Assembly: GCA_964555705.1 (NCBI GenBank)
Contig: CAZKTN010000010.1
Location: 5,753-69,752, forward strand
Source of the DNA: ZLKRG44 sp964555705
GTDB taxonomy: Bacteria; Planctomycetota; Phycisphaerae; Phycisphaerales; SM1A02
DNA length: 64,000 nucleotides
Direction of reading: 5' to 3'
In this document: positions 62,591 to 64,000 of the stretch, piece by piece
Numbering within the stretch: the first letter of the stretch is position 1
How the letters are laid out: each line of letters starts with the position of its first letter
Notes under the pieces: generated by a model
Seen by the model: the letters and a program-made list of their open reading frames with translations, nothing else
Database searches by the model: none
Told to the model about the DNA's origin: nothing
Position numbers and translations under genes: made by a program

Positions 62591-63997
62591 ATGTCAGAGG
62601 CATACGAATTCGACCTTCTCGTGATCGGCAGCGGCCCGTCGGGCCAGCGCGCGGCCGTGCAGGCTGCGAAGCTCGGGCGGCGCGTCGGCCTCATCGAGCG
62701 GCGCCGCGGCGTCGGAGGCGTGTCGCTGCACCTGGGCACCATCCCCTCGAAGACCTTCCGCGAGGCGGTGATGAGCGTGCGCGGCGAGGCGGCGATGCAG
62801 GCGATGGAGATCGCCGGGATCGATCCTGTGCGGCCCACGATGGAGATGCTGCTGCGCCGCGTCGAGCATGTGATGTCGGAGGAGGGCCGCGTGATCCGCG
62901 ACCAGCTCCTGCGCAACGACGTCACGCTGATCAACGGCTCGGCGAGCTTCGTCGATGCGCACACGCTGCTTGTTGAGGGGCTCTCCGGCGAGCGGCGCAT
63001 CACGGCCGACCACGTTCTTATCGCGACGGGCACACGCGCGCGCGTGCCCCCCGGATGCACCACGGACGGGTCCCTGATCTTCACAAGCGACGACATCGTG
63101 TCGCTGCGCACCCTGCCCCGCGCGCTGGTGGTGGTGGGCGGCGGCGTGATCGGGGTCGAGTACGCCTCGATGTTCGCGCGGCTGGGAACCCAGGTCACGC
63201 TCGTCGAGGCGCATGACCGCCCCATCTCGTTCATGGACCACGAGACGGTGGACGAGTTCATGCACGAGCTGCGAGAGCGGAAGGTCATCTTCCGCTGCGG
63301 CGAGGCCGTGTCGTGCATCAGCACGCAGGACTCCGGCGGCGCTGCACGTGCCGTCGTGGAGCTCGAGAGCGGCAAGCGACTCGTGGGCGACTGCGTGCTC
63401 GTATCGGCTGGGCGCCAGGGCTCGGTGGACGGGCTGAACCTCGAGGCTGCGGGCCTCTCGGCGACCGAGCGCGGCCTCATCAAGGCTGACTCCTTCTTCC
63501 GGACCGCTGTGCCGCACATCTACGCCACCGGTGACATCATCGGCTTCCCCGCGCTCGCGGCCACGAGCGCAGAGCAGGGCCGCATCGCCGCATGCCACAT
63601 GTTCGGCGAGCCTGTGGCGTCGATCGGCGACCGCTACCCGCTCGGCATCTACGCGATTCCCGAGCTCTCGGCCGTCGGCGCCACCGAGGAGCAGCTCACC
63701 AAGGACCGCGTGCCGTACGAGATTGGCGTCGCGCGCTACTCGGAAACTGCGCGAGGCCAGATCAGCGGCGCATCGAGGGGATTCCTCAAGCTGCTCTTCC
63801 ACCGCACCGACCGCACGCTGCTGGGCGTGCACATCTGCGGCGCAAGCGCCACAGAGCTCGTGCACATCGGCCAGGCGGTGATGGGCCTAGGCGGCGGCCT
63901 CGACTACCTGCTCTCGACGGTCTTCAACTACCCGACGTTCGCCGAGTGCTACAAGATGGCTGCCCTCAACGCCGCCAACAAGCTGCGCGTGGAGTAG
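62591..63997 (+). CDS. sthA: Soluble pyridine nucleotide transhydrogenase-like flavoprotein
   Basis: 468 residues of the FAD-dependent disulfide-reductase fold. FAD-binding 'DLLVIGSGPSGQRAA', NAD-binding 'ALVVVGGGVIGVEYASMFA', 'HIYATGDIIGFPALAATSAEQG' and a C-terminal dimerisation domain are clear. The redox site of reductases (Cx4C before 'GTIPSK') reads 'GGVSLHLGTIPSK', with no cysteine, so dithiol reductase activity is excluded; E. coli SthA keeps one cysteine there. Whole-length similarity ('GTIPSKTFREAV', 'VFNYPTFAECYKMAALN') fits SthA, which moves hydride between NADPH and NAD. GGAGG lies about five bases upstream of the ATG. Confidence 0.9.
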   Translation: MSEAYEFDLLVIGSGPSGQRAAVQAAKLGRRVGLIERRRGVGGVSLHLGTIPSKTFREAVMSVRGEAAMQAMEIAGIDPVRPTMEMLLRRVEHVMSEEGRVIRDQLLRNDVTLINGSASFVDAHTLLVEGLSGERRITADHVLIATGTRARVPPGCTTDGSLIFTSDDIVSLRTLPRALVVVGGGVIGVEYASMFARLGTQVTLVEAHDRPISFMDHETVDEFMHELRERKVIFRCGEAVSCISTQDSGGAARAVVELESGKRLVGDCVLVSAGRQGSVDGLNLEAAGLSATERGLIKADSFFRTAVPHIYATGDIIGFPALAATSAEQGRIAACHMFGEPVASIGDRYPLGIYAIPELSAVGATEEQLTKDRVPYEIGVARYSETARGQISGASRGFLKLLFHRTDRTLLGVHICGASATELVHIGQAVMGLGGGLDYLLSTVFNYPTFAECYKMAALNAANKLRVE

Positions 63998-64000
63998 CGC

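Overview
This is a high-GC bacterial window whose gene content fits a planctomycete of the Phycisphaerae type. The evidence is a secreted protein ending in two dockerin-like calcium repeats of the 'DLNCDG...LLSNWG' kind, prepilin-type N-termini on several proteins, DUF1080 and DUF2934 proteins, a eukaryote-like UDP-sugar pyrophosphorylase and a very gene-dense layout. A run of exactly 100 Ns (22346-22445) inside a tandem repeat shows the sequence is a draft scaffold. I see no rRNA, tRNA, CRISPR array, insertion sequence or phage gene. Placement is from gene content only.

Layout. 1-4.6 kb: 3' part of pnp, a long hairpin, a cold-shock protein, an orphan histidine kinase, a small exported protein and an acyl-lipid desaturase. 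4.6-7.9 kb: a two-gene operon for DNA topoisomerase VI (B then A), an archaeal/eukaryotic-type enzyme that is uncommon in bacteria. 8-12 kb: ndk, a reduced sigma-70 factor, an orphan CoA-transferase A subunit and an exported helical protein. 12.2-27 kb: one long type II secretion operon in the order E-F-G-H-I-J-K-L-M-C-D plus a lipoprotein, nearly all with overlapping or touching start/stop codons. 27-32.3 kb: a 1399-residue exported beta-propeller protein, an overlapping small protein that is almost pure Asp/Glu, and a WHy/LEA-like lipoprotein. 32.4-43.4 kb: housekeeping genes in compact divergent pairs (ppk with a PTPS-family gene, a phosphohexomutase, Nudix, dapA, pdxJ, phoU, UDP-sugar pyrophosphorylase, recJ, adk). 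43.4-47.7 kb: a minus-strand operon tpiA-secG-yicC-kinase-PDZ. 47.7-54.9 kb: alaS, an ABC-2 exporter pair and acetyl-CoA synthetase. 54.9-64 kb: a pseudopilin-like protein, the dockerin protein, an HD-GYP protein fused to a sigma-region-4-like helix-turn-helix, a DUF1015/phosphoglycerate-dehydrogenase-like pair, a DUF1080 lipoprotein with DUF2934, a flavin reductase and a transhydrogenase.

Most unusual signals: (1) fifteen genes have a -10-like hexamer (TAGnnT/TATnnT type) ending only 6-12 nt before the start codon with no Shine-Dalgarno sequence, which suggests widespread leaderless transcripts, often from divergent pairs separated by 21-49 bp; (2) a shared C-terminal module of about 50 residues on two different secretion-operon proteins; (3) HD-GYP fused to a sigma-4-like domain; (4) a PTPS-family protein carrying the Ex2HGH motif of folate-pathway PTPS-III rather than the QueD cysteine; (5) a 19-position hairpin between pnp and the cold-shock gene; (6) a dehydrogenase of the SerA fold in which the catalytic His and Glu appear replaced. 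All functional calls come from reading the sequence; no database search was possible.
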